Shown: in pieces, positions 32,901 to 45,200 of the stretch
Numbering within the stretch: position 1 is the first letter of the stretch
Layout of the letters: every line of letters starts with the position of its first letter
Origin: Adiantum capillus-veneris
Taxonomy: Eukaryota; Streptophyta; Polypodiopsida; Polypodiales; Pteridaceae
DNA: 64,000 nt
Assembly (NCBI GenBank): GCA_014529385.2
Contig: CM043971.1
Span: 93,528,840-93,592,839, forward strand
Reading direction: 5' to 3'
The notes under the pieces: model-generated
What the model saw: the letters and a program-made list of their open reading frames with translations, nothing else
Told to the model about the DNA's origin: nothing
Database searches by the model: none
Made by a program: the position numbers and the translations under genes

Positions 32901-34938
32901 GAACTAATGGGTCACATGTTCTATGTTTGGGAAGGCAACCATCGTACCGTGGCATGGACATCTGCTATTAAAGAATGCTTCAAAGAAACAAAAGTGAAGC
33001 ATTGTCGTGTGCTTTGTACTCTTATTGACCCTACCAGGGTTAGTAAGATTGCCCTTCTTACAAGTTTACAGAGGATGAACTAGTGAGTCTCCTTCCTTAT
33101 CGTTTTGGTTATGATAGTTCTCAAGTTTATTTATGTTTATGTGAATTTTTCTTGCTTTTGAACATGTAGTTTGAATACACATGCCTTGGTGACCACAACA
33201 TTGAGGGATGAACTAGTAAATTGTGCAAATATTTGTTCTGTTGATCATGGGGAGTACCTAAAAGACCTACCTGAGAGAGATAGAATGTTTATTGCACGTA
33301 TCAGAAAGAAGAGTACCAAGGGTGTTGAGCCCTGGTATCCTCTTACACGTAGATATCTCGGAAAGCTAGTTTTTAATGTAAGTTTTAAGTAGCATATATT
33401 TCTGACATGAATTTAGTATTGCTATGCTTGTCACAATGGATTTGACTCCTTCCCTTGTTTTTCTAGGTGCAAATAAGTAAAGCACTAAACAAGAAGGTTG
33501 AAGAGGTGAGACTAAAAATGTCAGATGAAGAGCTTCGATTGTTTGAAGAGAAGGAGAATGAAGAGTTGGCTTCAAGATATGGTGATAGGATTGGAAAGGT
33601 GAGTCTTTCTCAATGAACTATGTGTTTGTATTTACTTTTCTTATATAAATTATTGACTTCACTAAGTTAATTTTAGATCCTTAATATTGTCGATCCCAAG
33701 CATGGAGATACTTGGAGGTCAAAAGTATGGTCTCTCAAGTGGGGGCCCGAAAGTTTTGCAACGCTTGAGAAATTGAATTTATTGGCTTTATGTGATGTTC
33801 AAATGGAGTCAAAAATCTTTTGGTTGACTTTGTTGGAGGCAAACAAAGCAACAAAATCTATGTATGGCCTTGCACGAGGGGATCACCTTTATAGACAGTG
33901 AGTTCCTAATATTTTTGATGATTGTATAGATTGCATGGTTTGTAGGCTAACAAAAATAATACATGAATTTATGTTTTCTTCTTAAAGTTGGCTTAGAAGA
34001 GAAGCTGTGATTGAGAAGATATACCATAAAGCTATGGAGGTGTTGGTCGATTTTATGGATGTGCCGGGAGGGGTAATTGTTCCTCTTGATCTCTCCCTGT
34101 TTGACTTCTATGAAGAGGTGAAGATAGAGATGAGGACATATCTGTTTCCTCTTGAGGTTCGAGGAGAGCCAAAGGAGAAGAAGAGCAATGATAAACCTCT
34201 CAAGAAAGAGGATATGATATTGAAAGCTTCTATGAGGCTACTTTCTAGGTGAAGATGTGTGAATGAATTTACTTGATAGTTACTTTAATTTCATAACAAA
34301 GATAAAATCATGTCTTTGATAATTGTTTCATTGTCCATGGTAGGTACTTTGTTTGCTTGCAAGGAAAAGGTCATGTGCCAAGTATTCTAGTTAGGGCAAA
34401 GCAATGGCTATTGACCCTGAATGAAGAGACTTGTATGTACCCACGTGCTATGCATCAATGTACACGATGGGAGCTTGACAATTGTCCATGGTGGATAGAT
34501 CTTGAAGGAGGTCATGTTTTGAATAGAGAGAAGGAGCTCTATTCACAAATATCAACCATGGTTCCAAAAGAAGTGGACCAAAGAAAGAGTATGATAATTT
34601 GAAATTTTGAAATAAGTAAAATTTTGAATAATGTATCATGTATTTTTTGGTTTTCAATAACGTTTTGTTCTTTATTCTATTGTTGTTTAGATAAACAAAA
34701 AGAGAAGCATGTTGAGAAACAAAGGATTGATGTTGAAAGACAAAAGTCCTTTGATATTTCTCATCATATGGAGGACCTGGAAACAGAGGATTGCATTCAA
34801 GGTTTGAATTTCAAGATCCAAACCTATTTTGATTCTTTAGTGAATTTTTTAATAGTGTTTATATACACGCACACACATATATATACCTATTTACTTGCAT
34901 ACGTATACATAGATATATAAATGTCTATTTATGCATGT

Positions 34939-35031
<93 letters not shown>

Positions 35032-35103
35032 TGTTTCTGCATACATTACTCTATTGTGTATGTCTCTCAAGTATCCAAGTTATGTCTTTGCACACATACA
35101 CAT

Positions 35104-35179
<76 letters not shown>

Positions 35180-37054
35180 TATCTGTATGTGTTTTGAGAG
35201 GAAAACATATTGATATCATGCTCTTGTGATCCTGAAGGGAATACTCTAAAAGGTCAAAAGAGACTTTCCAAAAGGACTACACAATTTATTTATCTTGCAA
35301 CGCATTATTTGGGATACATGCCTCATGTTGAGAATCCCAAAAGCATTGTAGTGGTTGGTGATTACATCACCATTGGGAAGGATTTTACGGGAGGAAGAAA
35401 AAATGATACCTTCTATAGTGTGCATGAGTTCATCAAGCAAAATAAGCCTTCAGGGGTTAATTACACAAAGAGGAGAAAGATTGTGGATTGGGCAGTTGAC
35501 TTCATTTTTCTTGACTTGCCATTTGGAGGCACTCAAGGTGGTGACGATCCTTGTCCCACCTGGGATTTTGTTTCTGAGGACCATGTGCGCTATGGGATTG
35601 CTTTGGTAGCATCTACTTTGGCAGATTTGGGATGGTTATTGGTGATGGCCTCTATGGAAGGTATTTGTTAAAGTTAATAGTTGTTAATATTTATGTTTAT
35701 TTTGTATGTTTCTACTTATTGAAACTTTTCTAAGATGATGCAATTATATTATAGGTGATTTCACAATTGGGTGGATTGAGCGCTATGTTCGCGTTTACGA
35801 TTTGGAGATAGTGAGACGAGTGGTTGTCATTCACCATTCTACATATGGATTCAAAGAGATTGGTGGTATTCACACAGATGTGAGTATAGTGATGATTATG
35901 TTCTATTCAAATTCTCAAAACTACATGTGTTTCTTGAATTAAGGTTTAATTGGATATTATTATCGTTTGTTGCTAGTGTTCTACGTCAATGCTTTTTATG
36001 GTTCGACGTCGAGCTGCAGATCCTCCTATTTTCATTGCAAAGAGTACACCTCTCTTTGAGTCCTTTGGCATGCATCCTTTAGATACCCTCGCCTAACATT
36101 ATCTTCCGAATGATTTGCGTGCTTTGGACCTTGTCGGGCAGCAATGGCGTGGGGGACTAGAGAGGAGTCATACATTTTTAGCATGCTTTGTACACATGTA
36201 CTGTCGTCGAGGTGGTGTGTGCATTGAGATGGGATGTGGTACTGCGCCTATTCTTAAGACATGCATGCACACTGGTAGAGTATGTGCATCTATCGATGTG
36301 GATACATTTTTGATGACCACGTATGTAGAGCCTCTCCTTTTGGCTTGCATGCAACAGGGCAGCCATGATGATGTTAGTAGGCCACAAGTAGATGATGAGG
36401 TGGATCCACTTGCAGGTTTCAATACGTATGACTAGTGAGGCCCTTGTCCCTTGAGACTAATACTATTATCGACTTCTTTCAAGTGTGGTTTGTTTTTATG
36501 TGATGTTTGGTTTATATTGCCATGTTTAATTATGCCCTTGTTTTGTCGCAGATTGACATTTATGTAAAACTCATGGGTTTTGGAACATAGTTTACTTCGA
36601 AAATGTTATGTTCTTGGATGTTATGTTGCTCATATGTTAATCTTCTCCCTTTGTATGAATTTTTTGGTATAGAAATTATTGCCAGCTCTAGTTAAATAGT
36701 AGTATTCCAATATATGCTTATGTGTTGTTTGGCTTGTATTGCCATATTTGGATATGCTTTTGTTCTATCATGGTTGGTGACAATATATGGATTACTCACG
36801 ATTTAGGAAACACATTTTACATTGGAAATGTTATGTATTAGATGTTATATTTGAATATGTTAATCTTTTTCCTTTGTATGGATTTCTTTATATGTATTAA
36901 GATTTCGTTTATTCCTTCCATGCAAAGTCAATTGCCCGTGTATGCCGAAGCAATGGCAAAGAGCATGTCTAGAGACAAACGATTCGACATGGAACGGGAA
37001 GAGCATCGCTACATTCAAAACCTTTACATTGATGATGAATGTGAATCATTGTAA
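29915..37054 (+). CDS. ParB-like / N4-N6 DNA methyltransferase-like protein, 12 exons, one in-frame stop
   Basis: Inferred exons: 29915-29943, 32330-33082, 33170-33377, 33467-33598, 33677-33897, 33988-34248, 34344-34588, 34691-34801, 35199-35660, 35755-35879, 35977-36434, 36928-37054. All introns are GT-AG, and the joined length is 3132 nt, a multiple of three with phases agreeing at every junction. The product would be about 1043 aa. Near residue 213, FYVWEGNHRTVAW resembles the GxxR core of ParB/sulfiredoxin-fold domains. Near 759, FLDLPFGG sits where N4/N6 DNA methylases have DPPY. Near 933, CIEMGCGTAP followed by SIDVD resembles the SAM-binding FxGxG motif. This order (catalytic, then SAM) is that of beta-class CcrM-like enzymes. 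A TAA at 36094-36096 (codon 889) lies between the two motifs, so this copy probably yields no full enzyme. Exon 1 is the least certain. The fold calls come from motifs only. Confidence 0.65.
29981..30040. repeat. Short foldback element, diverged copy 1
   Basis: Arms AAAAAACTCATCAAAAGGAG and its near reverse complement surround a GC-rich centre (CTACGCCAGCGCGCC). Less perfect than the three following copies. Confidence 0.6.
30154..30420 (-). pseudogene. Antisense coding-like fragment in intron 1, unidentified
   Basis: A minus-strand frame of about 85 codons, including LRDFAEKLPHLIIVENSF and LRNLTTMGSLKLKCEF, reads like a protein fragment and is open upstream to about 30420. MULEs often carry captured host gene pieces; this may be one. 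No family could be named. Confidence 0.3.
30454..30528. repeat. Short foldback element copy 2 (75 bp)
   Basis: Almost perfectly self-complementary: ACAAAATGCAAAAAACACCC and its reverse complement enclose CAAAAGCAGG, a GC palindrome, and CCTGCTTTTG. One base of the T-run differs. Confidence 0.9.
31957..32115 (+). repeat. Direct repeat copy 1 with splice acceptor
   Basis: About 159 bp, repeated at 32172-32332. It contains a foldback (31981-32053) and ends TTTCTCTTTGCAG/TC, a good 3' splice site. Using this acceptor would lead to a stop after seven codons. Confidence 0.85.
31981..32053. repeat. Short foldback element copy 3 (73 bp)
   Basis: Arms CAAATTGCCAAAAAACACCT and CAAAAGTAGGCCG pair with CGGCCTGCTTTTGGGGTG and TTTTCGATTTG around CGTCGGCA, with few mismatches. 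Confidence 0.88.
32172..32332 (+). repeat. Direct repeat copy 2, carrying the acceptor of exon 2
   Basis: Second copy of 31957-32115. It ends TTTCTCTTTGGAG/T, where the last AG (32328-32329) is the acceptor that keeps the methyltransferase-like gene in frame. Confidence 0.85.
32196..32268. repeat. Short foldback element copy 4 (73 bp)
   Basis: Same structure as copy 3. The centre is CCGCGTTGGCATGG, and the arms again read CACCTCAAAAGCAGG and CCTGCTTTTGGGGTG. Confidence 0.88.
34945..35029. repeat. (TA)n microsatellite in intron 8, about 42 units
   Basis: Uninterrupted TA array within the inferred intron 34802-35198. Confidence 0.97.
35106..35174. repeat. (CT)n microsatellite in intron 8
   Basis: The CT array lies just upstream of the exon 9 acceptor (AG at 35197-35198) and would act as an exaggerated polypyrimidine tract. 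Confidence 0.95.
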
Positions 37055-37522
37055 ATTATTGTTACATTTTGTTTCATTGATTGTACATAAAATCCTTATT
37101 TTCAGCTATAATCTGTGATGTCTTTTTGATAACAAAAATTTAGTATCCAAGAGTCTTCCATTTAAATGTGTATTGTTATTGTTGAAATCTTGCATTCTCT
37201 CTCTCTCTCTCTCTCTCTCTAGACATGAGATTAGGGTGTATATAAATAAACAATTGATTTAGGCATTCCATTTGTATTGATCAATGCAGCATGTATCCTC
37301 TTGTAGGTAAAGTTCTCTATGTCCTTTTCAAGCACCAAAATTCATTGTTGTCAATATGTATTCAAGAACGTGATCTAATTTATAGCTTTGTAGTTTTCAT
37401 GGATAACTGCATACAAGACCACCTTGTCTAATAGGAGTACCCTTCTACAGAGTACCCTTCCGCCAAGACTTGCTCGGAAACTAGGATCGCTCGGAAAACA
37501 TCGCTTGGAGAACGGTAACACT
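37041..37522 (-). repeat. Right terminal inverted repeat
   Basis: Reverse complement of 25260-25746, about 95 percent identical. It carries the last few codons and stop (37052-37054) of the methyltransferase-like gene and a (CT)n tract at 37196-37220. Confidence 0.93.
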
Positions 37523-37531
37523 CCCTCTCTG

Positions 37532-38187
37532 TAGCTCATAGTGGACATAAATAGTGAGACCAAGTCGATGAAGAAGCTACCATGGACACCCCAACAGAGG
37601 ATCCATCTATTGGACACACCTCGGATTTGCTACCCTCAACTTTGTACCTTAGAAGAATGGTATCTTGAGCATAGTTGTCTTTTAGAAAATTGAAATGTAG
37701 ACCACACAATGTCCAAGAATCCCCGTTCATGAACTATGAACACATCAAGTCCAAAATACTCCAATCAATGAACTGTGGAACACATCCTGTCCATGATCCG
37801 ACCAACAAAAATGGATTGGCACGCACATCCATAGTGTTTTAGATACGTTTGATTGGTTCCTTGCTAGATGCACGTGCCTTTAACTCCAACCCATGGGTTC
37901 AAACACCGATAACTTAAACTCCAACACAAGGGTCTATAGGAATTATACGGAGCACTTCTTTTCTCTCTCTGCCACTCACAAGCCTCTCTTTGGATGAAGC
38001 TTGTGGCAAAAACTGTCCTCCGACTAAAAATCTGGTGTCGTGGCCACTGTCGTCACCACCGCATGTGCCATGCCAATCTTCCTATCAAATCTTTAATACC
38101 ATAATCTCTATCTAGCTTGCTTGTGCCTTTGTGTTCCTTTGAGTTCCTGCTTCTGTCTATGGCTTCAAACTCCCGAGCCAAACAAAG
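37532..38187. other. No supported gene
   Basis: Spacer between the TIR transposon and retroelement A2. Nothing recognisable apart from the flank bases. Confidence 0.5.
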
Positions 38188-39775
38188 TGTTATGGAAATG
38201 GTCTATTAAATTTGAGAGTAGAAAAAAATAGAGAAAGTACTTTTGTGAAATTACTTTGTGAGCATAGTGGGTGAACTTAATTGATGGTAGCAACATAAAC
38301 ATAGCATTTAGTTAACTTGTCATGAACAATACTTTTGCAAGAGAGAGAGTTTAGAGAACATGATAACACTTGAGGACCGGATTTATGTGGAGCCAGTCCC
38401 CCCTCCAAGAGGCATTTCTATTATCGTTTGTCCCATCAAGAGAGACTTGTTACAATACAATTTTTGTGTTCCTTGTGACCTAGGTGATGCAATGAAGATG
38501 TAAAACTTCATGCATCACACGAGCATAACATAAACTTTGTAGAAAGCATTAATTATTCCAAGCCTTAGTCCCAAGACCTCAAACACCTTCGAAGGTGGAG
38601 AGAGCTAGTAGGGGATGAGGGTAGGGAAGAGGAAGAAGAAACATTTCATAGGAGAAAGAATTAGTTCCTCACTTATCATCACTCTTCTTGCTAGCATACA
38701 TAATAGCATAGTAATAAAGATGGAGAAGATGGCAAGCTTAAGCATTGAAGCATGGCTCTTGGTTGGATTTGCATTCCATAGCCAAGGGTGTTGGTGTAGG
38801 CTCTCAACCTCTCTACTTTCTTGAAGAAGGACAGGGAGCTCTTGCACTTTTCACAATACCAATGAGAGTATATGTGAGTGTGTGTGGAAGAGTATACCCC
38901 TCAAGCAACCCCCTAGTTTGCTTTGGTCCCCTCCCTCCTGTAGCTCATGCTTGAAGCTCATTGGACCCCTCCTGGCTAGCCAATCACAAGCAAGGGCATA
39001 TCAAGCAACAAGGGTAGCCTTGGGACAAGTGTCCTCCTTTCCCCTTTGAGAGAGGAATTGATAAATGCTAAAACAATTAATTAAATCCACTAAATTATCA
39101 TTGGACCCCTTGGAAGGCCAACCGATAGGCTTTAGGCACACCATGACTGTAACCTAGCTAGGGGCTTGACATGTGTCCTACTTGCCTCTTGGGCAAGGGG
39201 TGCCCTTTGGGAGAGAGAGTGGTCAAGCAACCGCTCCCGCTTCTTGCATGGCTCGCCCCCTCCTTGTAGGGACTTGGTTTGACTTTTGTGACACCTCAAG
39301 CCCCTCAACCTTGGGCCCAGTTCTCACCACAAGCTTGGACCTTAAGCCCCTCAAGCTTGGGCTCGGTTCCCACCTCAAGTACAAGCCTAGAATCTCAAGC
39401 ATGACAAGCACCTCAAGCATCTCAATCATCAAGCACTTCAAGCATCTCAGTCATCAGGCATGACAAGCACCTCAAGCTTGGGCTGGGTTCCCACCTCAAG
39501 CACAACCCTAGCTTACCTAAGGTCAAAGGACTTTTAACACTAACTATTGGAGGTCTTCAATGAAGCTAACCCTAAGGTCTTTAAGCTGCATTGGTTAGCC
39601 TTGCTCTTTGATAGACCATCTCTCATTTGGGCCCCTTTACCATTGGCCCCGTGTTGAGATTGATCTATAAGCACATGTCTATATCCTAACCCGTGTTCCC
39701 ATTTATTCTCCCACATTAAATGATCAGTTTAATATGAGAAAATCATCGGTTGGTTATATGTCAGATTTTATGGCA
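38188..39775 (-). repeat. 3' LTR of A2
   Basis: About 1588 bp, homologous to the A1 LTRs end to end in reverse orientation but with many substitutions and indels. It is followed by the polypurine tract (39779-39788) and the conserved hairpin (39794-39813). Confidence 0.92.
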
Positions 39776-40129
39776 TTACCTCTCTCTTGAAATCATAGTC
39801 GTCCTCGACTATGAGGTAGAAGAGATAAATCCTTAGTCATTAGTCAATCTTGCTTAGCGGGTAGAGGATCCCTATTTACCCTACGACATCTTTCGAAGAT
39901 GCATGACTAATCCATTTGGTGCTTGGGAGACATAGCTGCCGCAAGCATGCCTACTCTTTAGTTCATTGCATTCTCCCAAGTAGAGTGACAAATTCTACTT
40001 GGTGTTTGAGAGACATCATCACAAACATGATTCTAAGCATGCATACTATTTAAAGTTTTGCACAATGAAAAGAGAACTAGTATTATAAGACAAAAGCATT
40101 GGTCATTTAAAAGAAATTTGTACATTCAC

Positions 40130-41957
40130 TTACTCTAATGTAGCATTAACAATGTTCATACTATCCTTAAGCTGTATTCCATGCATCCATCTAGCATCTT
40201 CAAAAGGATAATTTTTGAACTTAATAAGATACCGTTGAATAATCTTACCATGTCGTAGTACCTTGTCTTCATGCCGAAGGATAGCTTCGGGTTGTAGCAC
40301 CTCTTCTTGGTCTTCAACTTTGGGAGGGTCTTCAATAATTGGTTCACTTGGTGGCTCTTCTTTGTAGGGCTTAAGTAGGCTCACATGAAAAGCATTGTGT
40401 ATGAGCCAATGGTTGGGAAAATTGAGTTGGTAAGCCATCTCATTGATGGGCTTCAAGATTTGGAAAGGACAATAGTATCTTTTTGCTAGCTTAGCATAAT
40501 ACTTTTGATGGCCCGTAGGATTTTTAAATGTCGTTTGTCTCAATCGAGCCTTAGAAAACTTAAGTAAGACCCAATCATTTTCTTTGAATGTTAAGGCCCT
40601 TCTGTGCTTGTCAAGAACAACTTTTTGCCTTTGTTGAGAGATGGATATAGCCTCCTTAATCTTTTGAAAAGATTCTTGTAGGTCACAGCTATACTCAGCG
40701 ACAACAAAGATCTTTCTGTTGTGACTCGTGAGCGTTGATCTACTTCTATAACATAAGTCTTTAGTAGATCGAGTATCATAAGATTGGCTACGTCACTTTG
40801 GCCATCCGTTTGTGGTGATAGGCCGAAGAAAAATTCAATCTTGTTCCTAGATTTTCAAAGAGACCTTTCGAGAAATTACTGGTCATTCTAGGATCTCTAT
40901 CTGACACGATGATGTTGGTAATCCATGGTGTTTGAAAATTTGTGATATGAAGAGATTTTCCATTTGGTGTGCCTGAATAGTTTTTTTTTTCAAGAATAAA
41001 GTGTGCTTGCTTGCTAAACTTGTCAACTATTGTCCACATTCCCGTATTCCCATGGATAGACTTGGGTAATCCAAAGATAAAATCCATGGATATATTCTCC
41101 CATGGTGAATTTGGGATAGGATATGGTTGGAGTAATCCAAGTTGATTCCCTCCATCATACTTAGTCTTTTGGCATACTACACATTTTGAAACATACTCTT
41201 CTATGTCCACTTTCATGGTAGGCCAATAGAAGTACGGTTCTACTCCTCGGAGAGTAGGTTTAATGCCTCTATGCCCCGCATAGGGAGGAGCATGGGATTC
41301 ATACATGATTTTCTCATGAAGGGAGTGGGTAACACATAGCCTATTGCCGTGGAGAAGATAACCATCCTACAAGGTGAATGGTTCCTCTTACTTCCCCAAA
41401 GGAAGGGCTGACATTATGTCTCTAAAGTCATGGTCAGTAGCATACTCATCTATCATAGAAGATAGATCATTGTGAGTTACTATAGACACCACATTAACTT
41501 TTGGTCGTCGTGAAAGTGCATCGGCCACTTGATTGTGCTTACCAGCAATGTGGGCAATATGAAAATTAAATTGAGAAAGAAAATTTGCCCACCTCATTTG
41601 TTTGTAAGAAAGCTTGGTTTGCGTCATGAAGTACTTGAGACTTTGGTGGTCTGTTCGTAGAATGAATGGAGCCCCCAACAAATAATGCTTCCATGTGTCT
41701 AGGGCATGTAGAACAGCTAAAAGCTCTTTCTCATAAATGCCTAAGACACGTTCATTTGTATTGAGCCTTCAGCTCTCATATGCTATGGCATGCCCTTCTT
41801 GAAGCAAGACTTCTCCAAGGCAATCACCACAAGCATCACATTGGACCTCAAATGGATTTGAGAGATCCGGAAGCATAAGGACTGGTTGGGAGGTAAGCTT
41901 CTCTTTGAGCTTATTAAAAGCATTTTTCTCCTTAGCAGTCCATAAATACTTAACATT
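40130..41957 (-). pseudogene. A2 pol 3' half: RNase H, integrase, chromodomain (decayed)
   Basis: Fragments align in order with A1 Pol. RNase H and RH-connection text lies at 41957-41388 (RTDHQSLKYFMTQTKLS), integrase at 41306-40788 (zinc finger CVVCQKTK, SMDFIFGLPKS, SDRDPRMTSNF), and the GPF and chromodomain-like tail at 40543-40130 (RYYCPFQILKP, ILRHEDKVLRHGK). Frameshifts and stops separate them. The integrase glutamate region is disrupted (SAYHHKRMAKVT). Confidence 0.9.
41953..41957. repeat. Target-site duplication of element B, left copy (ACATT)
   Basis: ACATT at 41953-41957 and again at 51619-51623 exactly bracket element B. Joining across them restores the A2 reading order (DLTKKN to VKFVW region). 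Confidence 0.92.
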
Positions 41958-42246
41958 CGTTGGACAGGTACGCCGCGACGGACGTCAGCACAGCGAGAAC
42001 TCACCTAACAAGATTTGTCAGCTAAGGACAAAGCTTGACCCGCAGGCATGTGGAAGCAAGCATAAGGTGTCAACCTACACTCGACCGACTCCTAACTAAT
42101 TCCTACTGAGGTCTCTACCCAATGTCTAAGTCACACTCTTCAAGAGTGCATGAGAGGAAACTTCCTACAACGCTTTCTAGAGACGAACACCCATCAAACA
42201 ATCTCGAAACACCACAAAACTTGAAGGAGACCCTACTAACACAAAT
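41958..42246 (-). repeat. Truncated 3' LTR of B
   Basis: Aligns without gaps to 50691-50979, the 3'-terminal part of the LTR in element sense. The terminal TG (plus-strand view) is CG here. At 42246/42247 it abuts coding sequence. Confidence 0.93.
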
Positions 42247-45200
42247 GTATTGCATGGTTTATTTACCAGATACAAAAGAGCTTGATGATCTGTGAAGAAC
42301 ACAAATTTGTTTGCGAGCAAATAATGCCGAAATTTCTTTACATCATAAATCATTCCTAACCCCTCTCTTTTGGTGGTTATGTAGTTCTTTTCCGCACTGT
42401 TTAACTGTCGGCTTGTATAACAAACTGGAAAATCCATTGTTTCGTCTCCAGGTTGAGCCAGAATACTCCCGATTGCATATGCAGAAGCATCAATGTGAAC
42501 ATGGAATATCTTTTTCCGATCTGGTGCTTTAAGTACAGGTGCTGATACAAGGTTTTCCTTTAGCTTCTGGAATGAAGTTTCACACTCCTCGGTCCAATCG
42601 AAGTTGACTAGAAAACGATACAGAGGTTGTGCAATGACTGCATACATATATATGAATCTTCGATAATATCCGCAGTGTCCCATGAAGGATTGCACTTGTT
42701 TTGCATTAATAGGCCTAGGTAGGTCTACTATGACTTTGAATTTGTCTAGGTCAGTGGTTATGCCATTTCTCGAGACAATGTGTCCTAAGATGCGGCCTTG
42801 CCTAACCATAAAAATACACTTTTCCGGGTTAAGACAGATTCGATATGTTCTGCATTTTTCAAATACCTTTTGCAAATGGTCAATATGTTCCTCTCGTAGA
42901 AGAGAGTGTACACAAAGATCATCAATGTATATTTCTAAGGATATTCTCAGGTATTCTTTAAACGCGTGCGTCATTAATCTTTGGAAGGTAACAGGAGCAT
43001 TAGTTAAGCCAAACGGCATAACTCGATACGCATAAATCCCCCATTCTGTGGCAAACGCTGTTTTGTGTTGATCCTCCCTTGCAATTGCCAGTTGGTTGTA
43101 TCCTGAAAACCCGTCCAGAAAGGAATAAGCCCGTTTCCCGCCCACCCGCTTAAGTACATGTTATGTGATTGGCAAGGGGTAATTATCCCTTATGTGGTTG
43201 CATTTACCTTTTTGAGGTTTACACACACTCGCAATTTTCCATTCTTTTTGGGGACTACCACAATGGGTGACACCCAATCAGTATATTCGATTTCATAGAT
43301 GAATTCAGCTTCCATCAGCTTGTCAATCTCCTCTTTGATTTGTTTAGCAAATGTGTCATTGTATGTATAAGGATGCTGTTTGCTAGGTTTTGCATCTGAT
43401 TTCAAAGGAATTGTATGTTGGCATATCGCTGGATAAACTCCTTTGAGGTCTTTATAGGACCATGCAAAAACATCTTTATACTTCTTGAGAAGTTGTGTTA
43501 GCCGTTCTTCTTCTTTAGGCTCTAAATTGGTTGCTATATAGACCGGTTGAGGTTTTTCACCTGGTTCCGCGAGGTCTATTCTTTTTGCATTTTCTGGCCC
43601 ATCATAAGATTCTTGGTTGGTTCTTTCCCTGATTGGTGGTGTCATGATGATTTTTCTGTCCTGGATAGTAAATTTACGATAGTGTGATGGTACATTCATG
43701 TTTCCCTTCTCTGACTCCCCTTTACCATCACTATCTTCTTCAGTAGTCGATACCTCTCGTAAAGACCGTTTCAGTTCTTGGTATTTCTGTTTACGCTCCA
43801 GTTTGGTCCATTCTTGGTCTTTTGTTGTTTCTTTTTTTGATTTTCGAGATTTTTGTGTTTCTGTTTCTGTTTTTGTTTTAGCTTTTTGTACTTGTCTTAT
43901 TTTCTCTCGCTTTCTTTCCCTTTGAACTTTTGAGAATCTTCCTGATATTTGATCTTTTACACAATCCTTTGCTTTTACAAGCATTAGATAGTGAGTTTTA
44001 TCTTTTATCATGGGCATCAGGTTCTCTTTCGCTTTGTTCCCTACTCGTTTCCTCCTATAGCATTCCTGGCGTCTAGGGTGCTGATTAGAAAAATTATAAA
44101 ACTTGATATTCTCTGTTTTCCCCCCAGGCTCACTTGAGTTGTCTGAACACTCATTATCTGCATCATTATTTACTTCCAGATGTTTAGAGGAGTTATAAAA
44201 CTCTTCTTGTTCTGGTGGTTCTATCGTCCCATCTCCTCCTGGTATAATGCTTACCATGTAGTAGGGTAGCACATCATAGCCATCCTTATCGCAAAATTTT
44301 GTTGTTGGACTATCTGTAATGGTACAGACATCCAATGTTGCTAGTATGTGTTCCCATTCTAGAGGTTCCAAGGCCTCTTCAAGGAAAGGTTCTGGAATAT
44401 ACTCCTTGTCCTCAATCGCTCTTTCGAACACGCATTCCTCTCTTCTTAAGCTTCCACAATGTGAACCTCCGCACATACATAGCTCTTTTTGTTGCCCTAA
44501 CCATACTGGGAGTTCCGATCCTGCTACTGTAGCTGAATCAAACTCTTCCACAGGTGTTTGGTTCACATCCTTGTAACTATGGTCTTTCAGGTGTATTTTA
44601 GTTGCTGTCTCGCCATGTCTGAGGTATATGTGGTCGTAACCCCAATCTTGGACCATCTTCAATTGTCGCATGAATGGTCTTCCCAAGATGATCTCATAAT
44701 TGTTCTTTTTGTCGAAATCGACTATTACAAATGTATGCTCAATATACTCGATTCCGCACGAAGTGACAATCACTTTTTCTAAGAGTCCTAGAGGCTTCTC
44801 CATGAACCCATCTTCCAATTGCAATTTCATTCTGGTAGCTCTTGCTGGTTTTCCCCATTTTTTCCAGATTTCCTTGGTGGCAATAGCAACTCCCGCTCCA
44901 CTGTCAAGAATAGCTTTGGAAAATACTCCTTGGAATTCTACTGGTAGCGTGGTGTTTCCATCTTCTCCCTCGCAATATTCTCCAACCTTGTTTAATGGTA
45001 CTGGCCTAGTGTTTAGTTGAGGCCTGTCCAATTCTCTGATCCCTTCCTGAAGCTTTGAGGTCGGGTCTTTCACTTTAAATTTTTCTAGGCATTTACCTAC
45101 TGTGGTCCACATGTTTGGTTGTAACCTTAGGAGTTCGGCTAATGTGATTGTGCATGCCACCGGGGTGGACAATACCTCAATCAATCCTTGTGAATTCATC

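Noticed and set aside
36094-36096. TAA in the methyltransferase-like gene corrected by U-to-C RNA editing
   Set aside because: That editing occurs in organelles of ferns and hornworts; this gene is nuclear, with spliceosomal introns. A plain nonsense mutation is simpler.
37500-37740. Continuation of the TIRs outward past 37522
   Set aside because: Beyond AGTGYTACCG the two flanks no longer align as inverted repeats; only short CT-rich likeness remains, listed as a putative target copy.
43698-45020. Plus-strand frames opposite element B Pol
   Set aside because: Antisense shadows of the 886-codon Pol frame.
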